From Hysterangium stoloniferum (taxonomy: Eukaryota; Basidiomycota; Agaricomycetes; Hysterangiales; Hysterangiaceae): a stretch of 64,000 nt of DNA. The stretch lies in NCBI GenBank assembly GCA_015178975.1, contig WHVD01000006.1, positions 1,550,001 through 1,614,000 of the forward strand, in the 5' to 3' direction. Positions 24,144-38,035 of this stretch are shown one piece after another. The position numbers and the translations under genes are program-made. The notes under the pieces are model-generated. The model saw nothing but the letters and a program-made list of their open reading frames with translations. It was not told the DNA's origin and ran no database searches. Within the stretch, counting starts at the first letter, position 1. Each line of letters begins with the position of its first letter.

Positions 24144-25628
24144 GTCGTTGCTATTGTGGCTGTTTGTGTGGATAACCATGGAACAATATCCCGGATAAGA
24201 TGGAATAGTTATAGTATAGTTTATTTTCGATGTATGACAACAGTATGATAATGCAATAACATATAGTAAATCGCGGTTGGTATACGACAACAGCGTCAAT
24301 CCCTGAGATGACTCGGATATGATACTACGCCCTCAGACGGCAGAAGAGCACTCGAAGCATCGCAATCAATACTCAATCTCCTTAGAAAGGGAATGATCGC
24401 TTAAAATAAATTATGATGATATTACTGCGAGAATTGGGAAGTGCCGGTGAGTATACAGTATGGCCTTGTGACGATGCTAAAAGGCCTTCACGTTGCGAAT
24501 ACATTCATTGTGTCGGTGGGGTTGCAAGTGTAGAAGTGATGGGGCCGAGACCGTAAGTGTAATTGCAGAGTGAAAGATGAAATCGGAGAGAAAGCCGAAA
24601 TTCAAGCAGGAGAGTGGTCGTACACTTGGTTTCTATTGCGATTGCAATGGAGTTCCGCACGGCTCATCAAATCACCAACGGATTAAAGTTAAGGAACCAC
24701 CTGTATGTCGGGATTGTCTATTGTGTGAGGACTAGCGTGGCCAGCATATACTATTGTGGTCATGGGATCCGGATTTTAATGCAGCCAAGCATGAGTCCAC
24801 AGCGGATGATCATTATTGTAGCAGCCGGAGCAGAAATGAGATCCTCGTGGCGAGGCGCGCGCATTGTCGTCGACGAAAGAAAGAAGACATCTGAAGCCAA
24901 GATGCTACAGGATCAACAGAAGCAAGAGACAGGAACGAGGTTCACATAATTACGTACGGCGGAAAGGAGGTTTAGAGTAAGGCAGAAAGGCGGCCATCGT
25001 CAAAACAGCTTGAGCTGCCTGCGAGGCTGTGCCATTGTCCAGCCATTGCCGCCATTGTCGTCGTGACCCCCCGTCATCGCTGCTGTCTACTGCAACGAAC
25101 TCATAGATATATATCATTCACTGTTAAGTTTGTCCCCCTTCGAGTGACCGTTGCAAGCAAAGTCAAACAAGGAACCTTATCACTAAGACCCGGAGTTCGG
25201 CAAACGTAATTCAACCATACTCCGACTTTTTCTTCCTGTGCCCTTCCCCCAACAGCCTCCTCTGCTCTAGCCTTCCGTTTTTCCCCGCACCAAGTCACCT
25301 GCACTTGTTGTACAATCGTATTCTCATCTTAAACCAGCTTTCTCAAGGCGAGTATCCTCTAATCGGATCCTATATGTTCAGAGATGATGTGTGGGTTCAC
25401 TGTGTCAATCTCGACGTAAAACTGCTCCACCTCTTCCTTTTCTCTCTCATTTCAACTATTCTTATGCTTATGTGTCATATGCGACCACACTAACTGATTT
25501 TTTCTTTCTTTCTTGCACCTCCAGGCTCTCCAAACAAAAAGTCTAGTCCACACGCTCAACCGCTATCTACTCATTCGTTTCACTGCAATATCCTTCCAAA
25601 CGCGAAAAGGGCGTACAGAATTTGATAT
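24144..25628. other. Intergenic and probable long 5' leader of the PP1 gene
   Basis: No coding region supported. A pyrimidine-rich stretch at 25400-25530 ending in CCTCCAG suggests that the leader of the downstream phosphatase may contain an intron; this is inference only. Confidence 0.35.
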
Positions 25629-27018
<1,390 letters not shown>

Positions 27019-27619
27019 GGATGCACGCGTGTCATTCAACATTTGTTCTTGCTTTTCTTCCCTCTTTTGCTTGCCTACATATTATTTGTTGATCAATTCT
27101 GGACGCCCGCACAGGTGATCTCGGATATGAAGATGGGAGACTTTAAGCTTACGTTAATGATGGACTTGTTTCCTTGTTCCTTTTTTTCGTTCGCTTTTGC
27201 CATAACAATCCGCATCTATATATCTATACCTTCATCCCGTCTACCATCCCACACACACCGTATCCCTGTAGTTACGCCTCCTTGTACCACCTTTTAAAAC
27301 TTGTTCACTCACTTTTGAACATAAATCGATCGTACATAGGTTTTAATTCTCTGAAGCAACATGAAATTTGAGCTCGATTGAAGCGCATGTAGTGCGGAGC
27401 TTCAAAACCGCGACCAACCCAACCCACGCCGCTAACTTTTCTTCATATTTCTCAAAGAACCTTTCGCCGCCAAACCTCGAATCCTTCATTTTCGGTGCCA
27501 ACCTCCAACAACTACCCCTGAGAACCCCTTTGCTTTACCGTGGCCAGTACTTACTTTAAATAACTAACACCTCCCCAAGGATCCGAAACCAACTCAAACA
27601 TAACCCTTTGATTACCATT

Positions 27620-29350
27620 ATGGCATCACAACCTCAAGCATCATCCTCAAAGTGAGCATCAAATTTATAAGAGAATTACAACATTATATATGTTGTCCCA
27701 TTAAAGTAATGACTGGAAAGCCGGTCTCCGTGCACCACCAAAAGATACTCGCCCTCAAACTGAAGTACGTAAAGATGTAATACAATCTAAATACTGATCC
27801 TTACCTCTTCAGGACGTAACTGCAACCAAAGGCCTTGACTTCGAAGAACTAGGTCTCCGCCGCGAGCTCCTCATGGGCATTTTTGAAGCAGGCTTTGACC
27901 AGCCCTCCCCAATCCAAGAAGAAGCGATCCCCATCGCCCTCACCCGCCGGGACATCCTCGCCCGCGCTAAAAACGGCACCGGCAAGACCGCCGCGTTCGT
28001 CATTCCGTCTCTCCAAGGGATCGATGTGACCAAACCGAAGATTCAAGCCCTCCTCCTCGTCCCGACACGCGAGCTTGCGTTGCAGACCTCGCAGGTGTGC
28101 AAGACCCTCGGCAAGCACATGGGTGTGCAGGTGATGGTCACGACCGGCGGCACGACGCTCAAAGATGATATTTTAAGGCTGAGCGAGACGGTCCATGTCC
28201 TCGCGGGCACGCCTGGGAGGATACTGGACTTGGCGGGGAAGGGCGTGGCGGATCTGAGCGAGTGCCCCGTGTTTGTGATGGATGAGGCGGATAAGCTGCT
28301 GAGCCCGGAGTTTGCGCCGGTCATGGAGCAGCTGTTGACTTTTATGCCGCCGACAAGGCAGGTTATGCTGTTTAGCGCGACCTTCCCCATGATTGTGAAA
28401 GACTTTAAGGTCTGTATGTCGGGGGCTCTTGTTTGAGCTGATGTTGATGCATTTGGCGCAGGATAAACACATGAAATCGCCATACGAGATCAACCTCATG
28501 GACGAGTTAACTCTAAAGGGTGTCACCCAATTCTACGCTTTTGTCGAGGAAAGGCAAAAGGTCCACTGCCTTAACACATTATTCTCAAAAGTGCGTGCTG
28601 TATGTTAATAACACACTCCAGGGCTGACTTGTTTGCAGCTGCAAATTAACCAATCTATTATCTTCTGTAACTCGACTAACAGAGTAGAGCTTCTGGCCAA
28701 AAAGGTCACCGAGCTAGGATATTCGTGTTTCTATTCACACGCCAAGATGCTTCAATCACATCGTAATCGCGTCTTCCATGATTTCCGCAACGGCGTATGC
28801 CGTAATCTCGTTTGTTCTGGTACGCATCTGCATTTGACCTGGAGAGTGCCAGGAGACTCAGTCGACATGAACAGACCTCCTTACACGCGGTATTGATATC
28901 CAAGCCGTGAATGTTGTGATCAACTTCGACTTCCCCAAGAACAGCGAAACCTACCTCCATCGCATCGGTCGTTCGGGTCGTTTTGGACACCTTGGACTCG
29001 CAATCAACCTCATCACATACGAGGACCGATTTAACCTCTACCGTATCGAACAAGAACTGGGCACAGAGATCCAGCCGATACCCACACAGATTGATAAGAA
29101 CTTGTACGTCGCTCCGACGGTTATTGATGATCCGACACCGCCGCCGCCAACGAGAAAACAGCAGGAGGAAGAGAGGCAGAGGCAGGTAAGAGCACAGGCG
29201 CATGCGCAGGCTCAGGCTGTTGCGCAGCAGCGTGTGCTGCAGGGAAATGGTGCTTCAGTAGGCCAGGCGCGGACTAATGGCGCTGCAGCAACGCCATCAC
29301 AGCCACAACAGCAACAGCCCATTTCATATGGGAGGGGACCTGCACGATAA
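27620..29350 (+). CDS. DHH1: DEAD-box RNA helicase of the Dhh1/DDX6 family
   Basis: Predicted 490-aa cytoplasmic ATP-dependent RNA helicase that promotes decapping and translational repression in P-bodies. Exons: 27620-27651, 27707-27764, 27813-28409, 28462-28590, 28639-28819, 28875-29350. Motifs in order: [20 protein letters not shown] (family N-terminus), [14 protein letters not shown] (Q motif), [13 protein letters not shown] (motif I), [10 protein letters not shown] (Ia) and GTPGRILDL (Ib). Then VMDEADKLL (II), LFSATFP (III), [17 protein letters not shown] (IV), [18 protein letters not shown] (V) and [18 protein letters not shown] (VI). The C-terminal tail is Gln/Ala/Pro-rich, as in fungal Dhh1. 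The domain matches Dhh1 better than other DEAD helicases because of the N-terminal DWK block and the short tail. It lies 601 nt downstream of PP1 in the same direction. Confidence 0.96.
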
Positions 29351-30089
29351 GACTCGTTCAGGGAGTGAAGTGGGGAAGAGGGGGGGAGGGGGGAAGGTCG
29401 CACATTCCGCCGCTTGTCGTACAAGTACCGAGGGTTTCTACTGCACATAATTTTTTGTCTGCCAACTTACAGGCTTGTCACATTTTTGTCTTGCTCTCTA
29501 TCCTCACTCTCGCTCAGTTGTCTTACTACGATCTACTCTATACTCTATACTTCAGCCTCCCGCTCCTCTGGCGTGTTGCTGCCCTTTGTTCATTCCCTTT
29601 TCCCTTTCCATGTTTTATCCCCTTCAAACCCTTGGTGTTGGTGCGGCAAGCTGGCTGTGGGCGAGCTGATGTAGTTGCGTTAAAGTTAGTTCTATACACT
29701 GCGCTAACGTCCCTTGAAATTAAATGTGTGGACACAGTGAACTGCTTCCCAATCATAGTATATACTAGCTCAGACGGCAACTTTCGATGGTGCCAGACTC
29801 GGAACGTTTAGGAGTATTATGAAACCTCCCAATATCTCAATGCATAACAACAGCGTGCATACATAGTGTATGGGTCCGGGGTCAGAACCATCTCGGGACG
29901 CATGCAAACATACCTATGTGTGCCAGAGGTGTGAGATTGACCAGACCCAATGTCATATCCCAGCTAAATCTAGCATGTTGGATGCCAGAGTCTGCCTCGA
30001 TAAAGTTACTACCAAGTGGATTTTGTTACACAAGTGAGAAAATTGTGATGGTCAGTTATCTGATGGCTGCAGATCTCGTGTCACTCGAA
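29351..30089. other. Intergenic, no gene seen
   Basis: Begins with a purine-rich run after the helicase stop and becomes AT-rich. It holds the helicase 3' region. No supported coding frame. Confidence 0.35.
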
Positions 30090-30215
30090 GTAGGCTCAAC
30101 AGGATGCTATTAATGTCATAAACAGCTATTCGACATGCTAGTTACCTAACTGAAACAACAGGAAATTTGTTAGCTAGTAGGGAAGAAATATTCATTTAAC
30201 CATCACAGGCTATTG
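30090..30215 (+). repeat. Short end-fragment of the unidentified repeat R
   Basis: It shares GCTCAACAGGA, TTACCT and AAATTTGTTA-AGTAG-GGAAGAAATAT with 34485-34575 (+) and, inverted, with 32580-32690. Only one end of the element is represented, so this is a truncated copy or a solo end. Confidence 0.55.
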
Positions 30216-31690
30216 GTTGACATCTTATCGTCATTGTGGTGGATCTCTCACCCGACTACGCCGAGCACAGTCCGAATTCCCCGCCCTCCCATTATTCTTC
30301 TGTGTTCTACTACATTCCTTTCCTTTCTGTTCTGTGAAGCTTCAGGGATATTCCCAGATGAGCTACCATGGCCGATTTTGGCTCGTCCTATATGTATATG
30401 AACCTGAAGTATTGTTAAAACGCATACACCACTTTGGGTCATCAGGAAAATCAGGAATCATCTTGATGCGCTTGTAAGCTCCTTATTTTTACTTACCATG
30501 AATATTAAGCAAACGGAGTTGAAGTCGAGCTTACTTGGAATAAGTAGGGTCGTTTGCTGAAATCGACTTAACTCGTACTTATTGCTCGCTTATTTCTGGC
30601 TTAGCAGAGCATGTAGGATGCTTAAGCAGCTGACTAGTCATGCGAAAATGGATGGAATAAGTCGGAATAAGCTCAAATTAAATACCGTAAACAGGGCTAT
30701 AAATGTCGACAACTGGTTTTCGACGACTCTACGCCAGAAACCACCAAGTCCCGACGTCGGTCAACTCCGTAGTGTTCTCCACTGAGCATGCAAGGGTTAA
30801 TAGCAAGAGCCTTATTTCCCGTTTAATTCCCCTCCGGTCGAGCTAGCCGGTTCCCACTTGATTACAGTTGCTGCAAAGAATTCCAGTCAGCGGCCTTAGG
30901 ACTTCAGCTGAGTGTTCATTTCAGTCGCCTCTTCTTGTGCCTGCCATTTTCGACGATAGTACCAATGATCCCGTACTACTTCAGCCTTGATACGTGTGTA
31001 GAATCCCTGATGCTTCGGGTATGAGTCGAGAACAAGGGTCACCACCGATGCGTCCCGTTGTAGATGGTGATGCTTCTTCCGTCAAAAATCCTACAGGTCC
31101 TAACGTTGTTAGTGAGGACATAACGCGTGTGCCTCAGAGCAGTCGATTTAGTCGTTTGTTACATACGGCTAGCAATGCGAATAATGATACGCACATCCAA
31201 AATTTCGTTTTGCCTAGTGCTCTCGTTCATAACATGCACTCTGAATATAGCAATAATGCCATAAAAGCTCCTACTAAGATAAATTATGTAGACAGAGACG
31301 GTTTTACTACACATGTTCCTCACTCCAGGATATCCAAACCTAAATACTTCTAGCCTTGGTTTGAATCTTCTGGGTCCGATGAGAGCCATACCGAGATACT
31401 TGTTCTACAGAAAACATCCTCGCCTCGTTGGAGTAGTCTAGACAATGAAGAAGATCTCTTCGGGGATATACCAGCCCATTGGAAAATATCTACACCACAA
31501 GAGAAGTCAACGCTGAACAGAGATCAAAACCAGCAGAAACAAACATGTCAAAACTAGAAGATTATAATCAGTTTTTGACTGGTATTCTTGACCAAGTGAA
31601 AAGACGACGAGCTCAGAACATACATAAGTTGTCATGCCGGTATGATGTACACATTCAGAGGTAGTAACCTGAACAGCAAACAATCTCTTG
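30216..31690. other. Gene-poor interval with one unexplained open frame
   Basis: A frame of 119 codons at 30994-31353 (+) encodes polar sequence (VPQSSRFSRLLHTASNANND) and is followed by further open stretches to about 31660. I do not recognise it. It directly precedes a copy of repeat R and may be part of that element. The rest is AT-rich, with repeated short strings such as GGAATAAG. Confidence 0.3.
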
Positions 31691-32690
31691 ACCAGTTGGG
31701 AAATATTCACCCGGAGGCACCCGTCAGGGTTTTACCAAATATGTGAAGTGCGACGTCACAAGTACCTATGGGAGGATTTTTGGCTGAAGCTTTTTAAACC
31801 GAAAGATGATGCCTGCAGTATACCTTTTGCCTATAAAGACAAAAAGACTTTTGAAGTAGCTCAAGCATGGTTTGAAAGCATGGTGCAACCCTGTATGTTC
31901 CTTTTCCTGGTTATCTTAGCCATGCTAACTTTTGTCCTAAGTGAAAACAGCAAGGTATGTTCAGACTGTGGAACCATCTGATGCACAGACCCCCAACCTA
32001 AACATGATGGAAGCCATGGTAGAGCTAGCTACCCGAAATGGACAAAGTTGACTGAGATCAGAGGTTGGCTCACAGAATAGTATTCACATGTTCACTGCTA
32101 ATCAATATCTCCAGGCATCATATGCCCCTCCAGATCACTCCAGTTGAATTGACCGGCCCTAAAGTGTGGGGCATCACCAACGACAAAACCATCACTGTAT
32201 ACTGTATCCATTCGAAGTTTAATGGGAGTTGGAATAAACAATTCCAGTAATGGCATTCTCTTCTGTCCACATGGACACAACCACTTTGGTACCTTCAAGT
32301 TCTGGTTTGAGCCTACACTCTTATCCATAAGTGGTAATTGGTAGTCTCAAAAATTTAGGGAATTCAACATTGCTATGTTGTTACATCCAGAATTGCAGCA
32401 CTAAATGGCATGTTTGTTGACTTCTGAAGTATGTCTGGAGTTAGTCCACTAGACCCTTGATATATAGCCATCCATACTGCATTTGCCAAAGTAATGCAGG
32501 CTTCCAGCTGCTGAAAGTATTTTTAGGGATTAAGAGGAAATCATAGTAGCCTTTGATGGTTCCACAAATATTTCTTCCTTGCTACTTAACAAATTTGCTC
32601 CTATCACAGTCAGGTAACTTGCCTGTCAAATAGCTGTTTATGATATTAATATAGCATTGTTGAGTTTGTCACCATTTTGCCATAGCTGAA
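31691..32690 (+). repeat. Unidentified repeat R, copy 1
   Basis: Inverted relative to 34485-35720. Shared blocks include a protein-coding remnant (YKDKKTFEVAQAWFESMVQP here, TAYRDRKVFEVAEAWFGGMVQP there) followed by SENSKVCSDC / SENSRVCSDC. Further matches occur in the noncoding 3' part (tctggagttagtccactaga). The element is broken and diverged. The encoded protein matches no family I can name. CpG is scarce throughout. Confidence 0.6.
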
Positions 32691-34484
32691 TATTATTAGC
32701 CATTAGCACTAAGTTTACAATACTGGAAAATAGCTAGAGAGTCTAGCTAGCACATATAGCGACGCGACTTCGGATAATGTCGTTGAGGTAGGATATATAT
32801 TGTGCATTAGTCTTGGGTGGCACTCGTATCTTCTAGCTCATCTAGGCGATGGTTAAACATTTAATAATTATGTCAATAATAGTAATAAAGTATTCTCATA
32901 ATGATCACATGAAAGCGAAGTCCTCAAATTATTCAACATTATTTGCGGGGAAAATTAAAACATGATATTATCACCCTGCACTTGGTCGGTCCAGCTCAAG
33001 TGATCGTTTTAGAATGAGTTAGCATCAATGTGTAGCAAGTGATTAATGGTAAAATAGTACTCACTATTCGACTCGGAATATTGCCAACCAGCGACAACTT
33101 TGAGGCTAGTCTACAGTCAATCAGAGGTCAGGATCATGGATGGAAACTAATTGCAGAAATGACTTGTGACGCGTTGGTAGGGCAAGATTCCTCTTGCGCC
33201 GCGAGCTCTGCTTCTGCGTGTATCCATCCGTGAAAAATAATACTGTCTGAGTTGTCCGAAATAGTGGCATATAGTCTATGAAAAAATAGTCAAATAAAAA
33301 ATATCATTGTGGACGACAGACTGGAGACATCGACGACTTTGTTGTGATTGGACGTGTTCCCGATCACAAGAACGACTAAGACCATTATACTATACCACAA
33401 GGTTACAAGGTACTAATCATGTCTTGCAACCATTTCAATCACCGTGTTCTATATTTTTTCGATATTCTCATTTCTAACCCTTAAACTTCGTATAAGAACA
33501 CTCAAGGTTACTACACTATACCTCAGTCGATTCTCACTGCATGTTGACTGAGGTATGTTGCCCATCTATAGTTTATCTTCCACAACAGTATTAACTCATT
33601 ATTCTTCTTATGGTAGATATTATACTTGTCACAGATACTTCATTTAATATAGTCAATTCTCACTGAGATATTATACTTGTCACAGACTTAAATTGCAATG
33701 CGATTACACCTCCGATCAAAATCCAGAAACCATAAGGTAGGTCGGTCCAAGAAAACACAATACCATGGCGATCGCCACTTCTGTACTTGATCAAATAACT
33801 GAGTCAGGTAAAAGTTACTTACACATTCGAGCTTACAAAGGGAAGGAGGCCTGGTTTTGCAAATAAGACATTATTTTCAGAATCCCAAAGGCGGGGATTC
33901 CAGTTGGTCGGTGTGGTTGTAACCCCCAAGAGATGTCAAGTATCAATATGAACCGTCCCTGGTAACATCCTCGCCGACCCTTATTGAACCGGTAATCGTA
34001 ATACCATAATGACCTCGCCTGTCTTTGGGGCAGTGCGCTTGCAGTCCATAAGTTGATTTCTTCAAAGTTCATATAATTTGAATTTGAATTGCCAGCCCCC
34101 CGAAGCAGTGGAGTGTTTCAAAATATAATCTGCCATTAACGTTAATTGATTGTCCTGGAATAACCAATACAGCACTGGAGATGGTTCTTCTAAAGCGCGC
34201 GTAGACATGTTCGCGATTGCCGCTTGGCGGCATGGAAATAAACCTCCTTCAGGTTTGTTTTTCCTGTGGGAAATAGCCATAGGCTCTTGATAGATCCAGT
34301 TTATATCGGGAAGATCTCATATCTAATAGAGCAGAAGCAGTGTTGTCCACACAGCAAAGTTGTGGGATCTGTGGGCGCTGACCGCTATAGGTCCCAGCCT
34401 TTTGCCCATTTGTTCTTTTTTTCCTTATTAAATTTAGTGCTAATGACTAATAAAATTCAGCTATGGAGTTAGGTTGCGAAGCAG
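32691..34484. other. Spacer between the two inverted copies of repeat R
   Basis: No supported gene. It includes a duplicated 21-bp string (AGATATTATACTTGTCACAG plus A) at 33615-33635 and 33666-33686. Near 33520-33553 is a short inverted repeat CCTCAGTC...GACTGAGG. Two minus-strand frames at 33833-34280 are polar and unrecognised. Confidence 0.35.
33520..33686 (+). repeat. Small cluster of inverted and direct repeats
   Basis: CCTCAGTC (about 33520) pairs with GACTGAGG (about 33546) around the string GATTCTCACTG, and that string recurs near 33656. The 21-bp direct copies at 33615 and 33666 follow. Could be the end of a small transposon, but no terminal repeats or target duplication could be fixed. 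Confidence 0.45.
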
Positions 34485-35720
34485 TGACAAGCTCAACAGG
34501 ACACTATGTTAATAAAATAAGTTACCTGATTGCAATAGCAGCAAATTTGTTAAGTAGTAAGGAAGAAATATCTGTGGAACCATTGGAGGCTAATATGATG
34601 TCCTCTTGATCCCTGAAAATACTTTTGAGATACTCAGCAGCCCCAGAAACCCACATTACCTTGGCAAACACAGCATGGACAGCTATATATTGAGGGTCTG
34701 GTGGACTAACTCCAGATGTGCTTCAGAAGTTGACAGGGATGCCATCTAGTGCTGCATGGTGGACACAACGACATAGCGATGTTGATTTCCCTAAAATTTT
34801 TGGGACTATTGATTACCACTTGTGGACAAGAGCACACTTACTGTAGGCTCAAACCAGAACTTGAAGCTACCAAAAAGGCCATGTCCATTTGGACAGAAGA
34901 GAATGCCGTTACTGGAATTGTTCATTCCAACTCCCTTTAAACTTTGAATGGATACAGACATCCAATTTCTTATCATAGCCCAAGTTAAAGCAGAAGAATG
35001 CTGTCACAAAATGGTCAGCATCAATAATCTGAAGTCCACTATACATACAAGCTTGCCACCACTATCCATAGCAAAGTCTTTCAAGGAAACAGGTACAATA
35101 TGCCCAACTTGGAGGCACAAAGGAATTTCATCTATTGGATCCAGAAATGAGAAATGGAACACTATTTTGGTCAACTTCTGCAGGATGCAGTGTACAGCAA
35201 TAGTTTTGTTGTTGGCAAACCTGGAGACATCAATTAGCAGTGGACATGCACATGTCATTTTGCAGGCCAACCTCTGATCTCAGTCAGCTTTTTCCACTCT
35301 GGATAGCTGGCTCTGCCGTGGCTTCCATCATAGCTTCCAACATGTTTAGGTTGGGGGGGGGGTCTGTGCAGCAGATGGCTCTACAGTCTGAACATACCCT
35401 GCTGTTTTCACTTGAAACAAAAGTTAGCACAGCTAAGGCAGTCGCACCGTGTGAAAAGAACCTACCAGGTTGCACCATGCCTCCAAACCATGCTTCAGCT
35501 ACTTCGAAAACCTTTCTGTCTCTATAGGCGGTGTAGATGACACCCGCAGTATACCTTTCACCTGTAATTCTCCCACTGTCTGGGATCGGATCCTTGCCCG
35601 CAAAATTAAGCAAGGCCTCTAAAAAAACACCAACATAAACCACATGACTTTTATATTTCCGGAGCGGGGTGCTGTGCCAGGTTGCTGTGATAGTGCGTGC
35701 TTCACTAACTAGCACATTAG
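34485..35720 (-). repeat. Unidentified repeat R, copy 2 (longer, coding remnant on minus strand)
   Basis: The best-preserved copy. A 143-codon minus-strand frame (35284-35715) includes VVYVGVFLEALLNFAGKD, GERYTAGVIYTAYRDRKVFE and EAWFGGMVQPGRFF, homologous to the fragment in copy 1. Further minus-strand pieces at about 35004-35270 (MTCACPLLIDVSRFANNK) parallel CSLLINISRHHM in copy 1. A run of eight G lies near 35353. Clearly a dead multicopy element; no known transposase, polymerase or integrase motif is visible. Confidence 0.6.
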
Positions 35721-38035
35721 TAGGAAAGCCGTCATCACCAATAACAATATCTATATCAATTCATATTGAGCCAAAAGAGTCAGCAGGCCTACAGGTTGTG
35801 CATTGATGCGGCATAATAATAATGAGTGGTAAGATAGAGCGCCTGCATATAAGACGCAACCCAAATCCAGCACCAGTATATAAGCGTGCGCTTAAATCTC
35901 ACAGGGGGTTTATTGACAAGCTTTACTTCAGTCTTGTTATAAGAGTAACATCAAGCATCATTAAAAATTATCATGAGTCAAATAGAACTTGTCTAAAGGG
36001 AAAGATTACCTACAATGTTCCTATACTTGAGCGGAGAAGATTATCTATGTTGCCATGAGCCCTCGAGCGAGTCTTAATACTGCTGGCTCCCATGGGTCGC
36101 AGAAGATGAGGATACAAAACTCAACTTCCATAGCATATAGTGATAGTATTACGCTGGGACACATTGTATAGCAAGTCATTGTAAGTGCAGTACAGCACAC
36201 AATGTCTAGGGGAAAGCTATTTTTACCAGTTCACGCTTGCTCGAAGTTGGCACGTTTGTCCGCAAAGATTAATTGCATAAACCTCGTGACGATGGGGGTC
36301 TGTTGAGCGTGCAAAGATGCTCAGGTTCCATTGAACTGAAGACGACTGTTGTTGCAATCCATTGGCCGTGTTCATGTCGACAAATGTGAGAAATTTCGAC
36401 AGAAGCTTAAAGCCTAAAGCCCCACCTCATGCGCTCATACCCCCATGACGTGCCTCCACAGGTCCGGGCATCCCCTGGACTGCCAAAAGAGGTCCTGACC
36501 CTTACCAGAGATCCTGATGCTGTGCAATTGCTGATGGAATGGAGATAGTATGGCATATGCTGGCAAGTTGGCGCAGATATTCATTATATCCGATGTTGTA
36601 TAAAGGCGGGCTTACATGACAGCGTAGGTGCAGAAACGATGAAGTTTGCCATCATGATAAATTAACATTCGGGTAGTACAACTGGGTGCAATGGTTTCTT
36701 CCAATGGTTATCATCGGCCACAAGGCAAAGCCCAATGCTAAGGGATATATGTACGCGAAGACACGTGGATGAGACCATACCATATGCACGTTGCATACAG
36801 CCGTTGGAATTGACTACGATCATCCGCCGGATTATGTACGACCGGAAGCCGATACGACAACATACAACGTGAAATGTGAAAGGGATTGGCAAACCAGCTT
36901 GGCAAGTCGAAGAGAGCAACTGTTTAGCACTAATATCGTGAACAGCACTGAGGTCGGGACTTGAATCGATCGTAGGATCAGGACGACGTTCGCAAGTTAA
37001 TGAGATGATGATGTCAGCAAATGTCGTGTGCGTTGCAGGTGGGATACATGCTCAATGGGGCTGCCATCAAGCTTTAAAATTTAGGGCGACATAGGGGTCA
37101 GACCATGGAACCGTCGTCCAATCCGTACCCGGCGTGATAGAGCACCACTATAGAGCACGGGGCATCACAGAATGGTTAACGACGAGCGATATCCGAGTCC
37201 CGGTGATGGCCGATGTCCCATGAACTTCCATTATCGCCAAAAGGGTGTAGGAGTCCCAGTAACGGAGACAAGTTCACTATAAATACTTGGATGGAGGAGA
37301 ATGTTCGGACGGGCTGAAAGAATTTTGATGGCCCGAGCGCGATGCTCTTGGCCGACGGCAAATGGAGTAAGTGATGATGTGCCTCCTTTAAACAGTGTTT
37401 ATATGCATCCTGCATTTGGGGAATGCTAGGAGATTTAAGAAGGAACAGGAATACTTGGAGGAACTTTCACTATCCATTGTGCTCCGATTGTTATAGTGCA
37501 AGGAACATGCGGGTCGACTGCCGTAACTCACAACAGGCCAAGGCGCGGTTGTATCTATAGCTGTTTGACAGGACAACATCCAATCCAACCTTACATTCAA
37601 CTATAGCCTTCTACAGGCAACTGGTAGGCCTACCCCGGATACTTATCTCGTGTTCCGCAGTTTATGGATATTAAAACCCCTTATAAGCAGTGCAGACAAC
37701 TTAGCGGTGTATGACTATCTGATTTATCCGCAATGGGCATTACCGTGGTGACCGCAAGTTCAAAACACAAAAAAATACCATTAAATGTCATTTTTATCCC
37801 TACAACATGGATATACACACCAGAAAAATATTCTTATTAAATATCATACCACAAATAAGAATGGCAAAAGCCTGCTCGCTTATATAATGATCGGGCGCTG
37901 TTTTTTCCAACTGAGGAACCGTTGAATCAAGAACCCCACAGGAAAAGCAAAGTATAAATATGGGCATGGACAGGCGTCATTCCTGTAAGATATTCTATTC
38001 CCTTCAATTATTCCCCTGTCCCTCAATCTTGACCT
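35721..38035. other. Gene-poor interval, no supported gene
   Basis: A 78-codon frame at 35822-36058 is basic and unrecognised. From about 36.1 kb base composition becomes less AT-rich, but frames stay short. The last 100 nt include a TATA-like gtataaatat near 37950, about 85 nt before the glycosyltransferase start and a plausible promoter element. Confidence 0.35.
37950..37960 (+). promoter_or_regulatory. TATA-like element of the glycosyltransferase gene
   Basis: AGTATAAATAT lies about 85 nt upstream of the ATG at 38036 and is followed by a pyrimidine-rich leader (ttattcccctgtccctc). The position fits a fungal core promoter, but function is inferred only. Confidence 0.4.

Noticed and set aside
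24614-24949. 111-codon plus-strand frame upstream of PP1
   Set aside because: Composition is not protein-like and there is no family match; likely chance.
33833-34280. Two adjacent minus-strand frames that might be exons of a small gene
   Set aside because: No splice pair gives a recognisable product, and they lie between repeat copies.
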